Shown here in pieces: positions 5,503-6,261 of a stretch of DNA of 6,261 nt. The position numbers were made by a program, and so were the translations under genes. Each line of letters starts with the position of its first letter. Position 1 is the first letter of the stretch. The notes below the pieces were generated by a model. That model made no database searches and was not told where the DNA came from. It saw only the letters and a list, made by a program, of their open reading frames with translations. Origin of the DNA: Helicobacteraceae bacterium (GTDB lineage: Bacteria > Campylobacterota > Campylobacteria > Campylobacterales > SZUA-545); the NCBI GenBank assembly GCA_031282285.1, contig JAITEA010000075.1, forward strand, positions 1-6,261, in the 5' to 3' direction.

Positions 5503-6261
5503 ATGGGCGAAGCGAAACAGATTAAAAACTTAAAGGATTTTTCGACCTCGATCGAGCGTTTTCAGGGCGGGCACCGGTTGTGCCCGGGCTGTTCGCACGG
5601 CGTGATCGTGCGCGAGTTTATCAACGCCACCGACGACGAGCTGTGCGTCTCAAACGCCACGGGCTGTCTGGAGGTCTGCTCTACGATCTATCCCTTTACC
5701 AGTTGGAATGTAAGCTGGGTGCATGTGGGATTTGAGAACGCGGCGGCGGCGATCAGCGGCGTGGAAGCGATGCATAAATCGCTCAAAAATCAGGGCAAAA
5801 GTTACAACGACAAAGAGATCAAGTTCTTAGCTTTCGGCGGCGACGGCGGCACTTACGACATAGGCTTTCAGTCGTTAAGCGGCGCGGCGGAGCGAGGGCA
5901 TAGATTTATCTATGTCTGCGTCGATAACGAAGGCTATATGAACACGGGCGGGCAGCGAAGCTCCTCAACGCCGATCGGCTCCTCCACGACCACCTCGCCG
6001 GCGGGCAAAATCAGCTACGGCGAAAAGAAGCAGAAAAAAGACCTTGTGGCGATTATGGCGGCGCACAAATGCGAGTTTGTCGCGCAGATCGCGCCCGGGC
6101 ATAAGTTCTGGAAAGATTTGGTAGCCAAAGCGCAGCGCGCTTACGCGGCGAACGGACCGGTTTTTATCAACGCGATGAGTCCCTGCCCGACGGAGTGGAA
6201 GTTCGATCCCGCGCTCTCTATGCAGGTGGGCGAGGTTATGGTCGATTCGTGCGTCTGCCCG
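5503..6261 (+). CDS. porB: Pyruvate:ferredoxin/flavodoxin oxidoreductase, beta subunit (3' end cut by window)
   Basis: The frame is open from ATG 5503 to the end of the window (253 codons). Related PorB proteins are about 310 residues, so roughly 60 are missing. This subunit binds thiamine diphosphate and one [4Fe-4S] cluster. The pyrophosphate/Mg site is GDG at 113-115 followed by the downstream D141-N142 (VDNEGYMNTGGQRSSSTP). Cluster ligands are likely C27 and C30 (CPGC), C55 (NATGC) and C228 (SPCPTEW); the C30-to-C55 spacing equals that in Desulfovibrio africanus PFOR. CLEVCSTIYPFTSWNVSW and FGGDGGTYDIGFQSLSGAAERGH are closely similar to the H. pylori subunit. AGGAG at 5491-5495 lies seven bases before the ATG, and 11 bases separate the gene from porA. 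No frameshift is seen in the visible part. Confidence 0.94.
   Translation, partial: MGEAKQIKNLKDFSTSIERFQGGHRLCPGCSHGVIVREFINATDDELCVSNATGCLEVCSTIYPFTSWNVSWVHVGFENAAAAISGVEAMHKSLKNQGKSYNDKEIKFLAFGGDGGTYDIGFQSLSGAAERGHRFIYVCVDNEGYMNTGGQRSSSTPIGSSTTTSPAGKISYGEKKQKKDLVAIMAAHKCEFVAQIAPGHKFWKDLVAKAQRAYAANGPVFINAMSPCPTEWKFDPALSMQVGEVMVDSCVCP

Overview
The window looks like a piece of central carbon metabolism from a member of the Campylobacterota (Epsilonproteobacteria). The basis is protein similarity judged from memory: the four oxidoreductase subunits closely resemble the Helicobacter pylori PorG/PorD/PorA/PorB set in length, order and characteristic motifs, and an acetyltransferase resembling Campylobacter/Helicobacter PseH lies between the metabolic genes. 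The DNA is much more G+C-rich than the well-known Campylobacter and Helicobacter genomes and is studded with the palindrome GCGATCGC, so the source is probably a less familiar lineage. I cannot name the genus.

All recognised genes are on the + strand. After a short leader with a clear extended -10 element come sucC (TTG start, 89-1252), a small secreted LprI/DUF1311-like gene (1270-1617), sucD (1635-2504) and a PseH-like GNAT acetyltransferase (TTG start, 2538-3137). A 191-bp A+T-richer intergenic region with an imperfect hairpin follows. Then come the tightly packed pyruvate:ferredoxin/flavodoxin oxidoreductase genes: gamma (3329-3883), delta (3894-4283), alpha (4283-5491) and beta (5503 onward, cut by the window end).

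The enzymes fit together. The oxidoreductase interconverts pyruvate and acetyl-CoA using low-potential electrons, and succinyl-CoA synthetase interconverts succinyl-CoA and succinate with nucleotide phosphorylation. Both steps serve an oxidative TCA cycle and, run in reverse, the reductive TCA cycle found in many autotrophic Campylobacterota. Direction cannot be read from this window.

The oddities are modest. Two accessory genes, one envelope-related and one resembling a flagellin-sugar enzyme, interrupt the usual sucC-sucD and sucD-oxidoreductase adjacency. A por cluster sits where Campylobacter jejuni has oor. The GCGATCGC palindrome is strongly over-represented. I see no CRISPR array, mobile element, tRNA or rRNA gene, and no convincing undescribed system.
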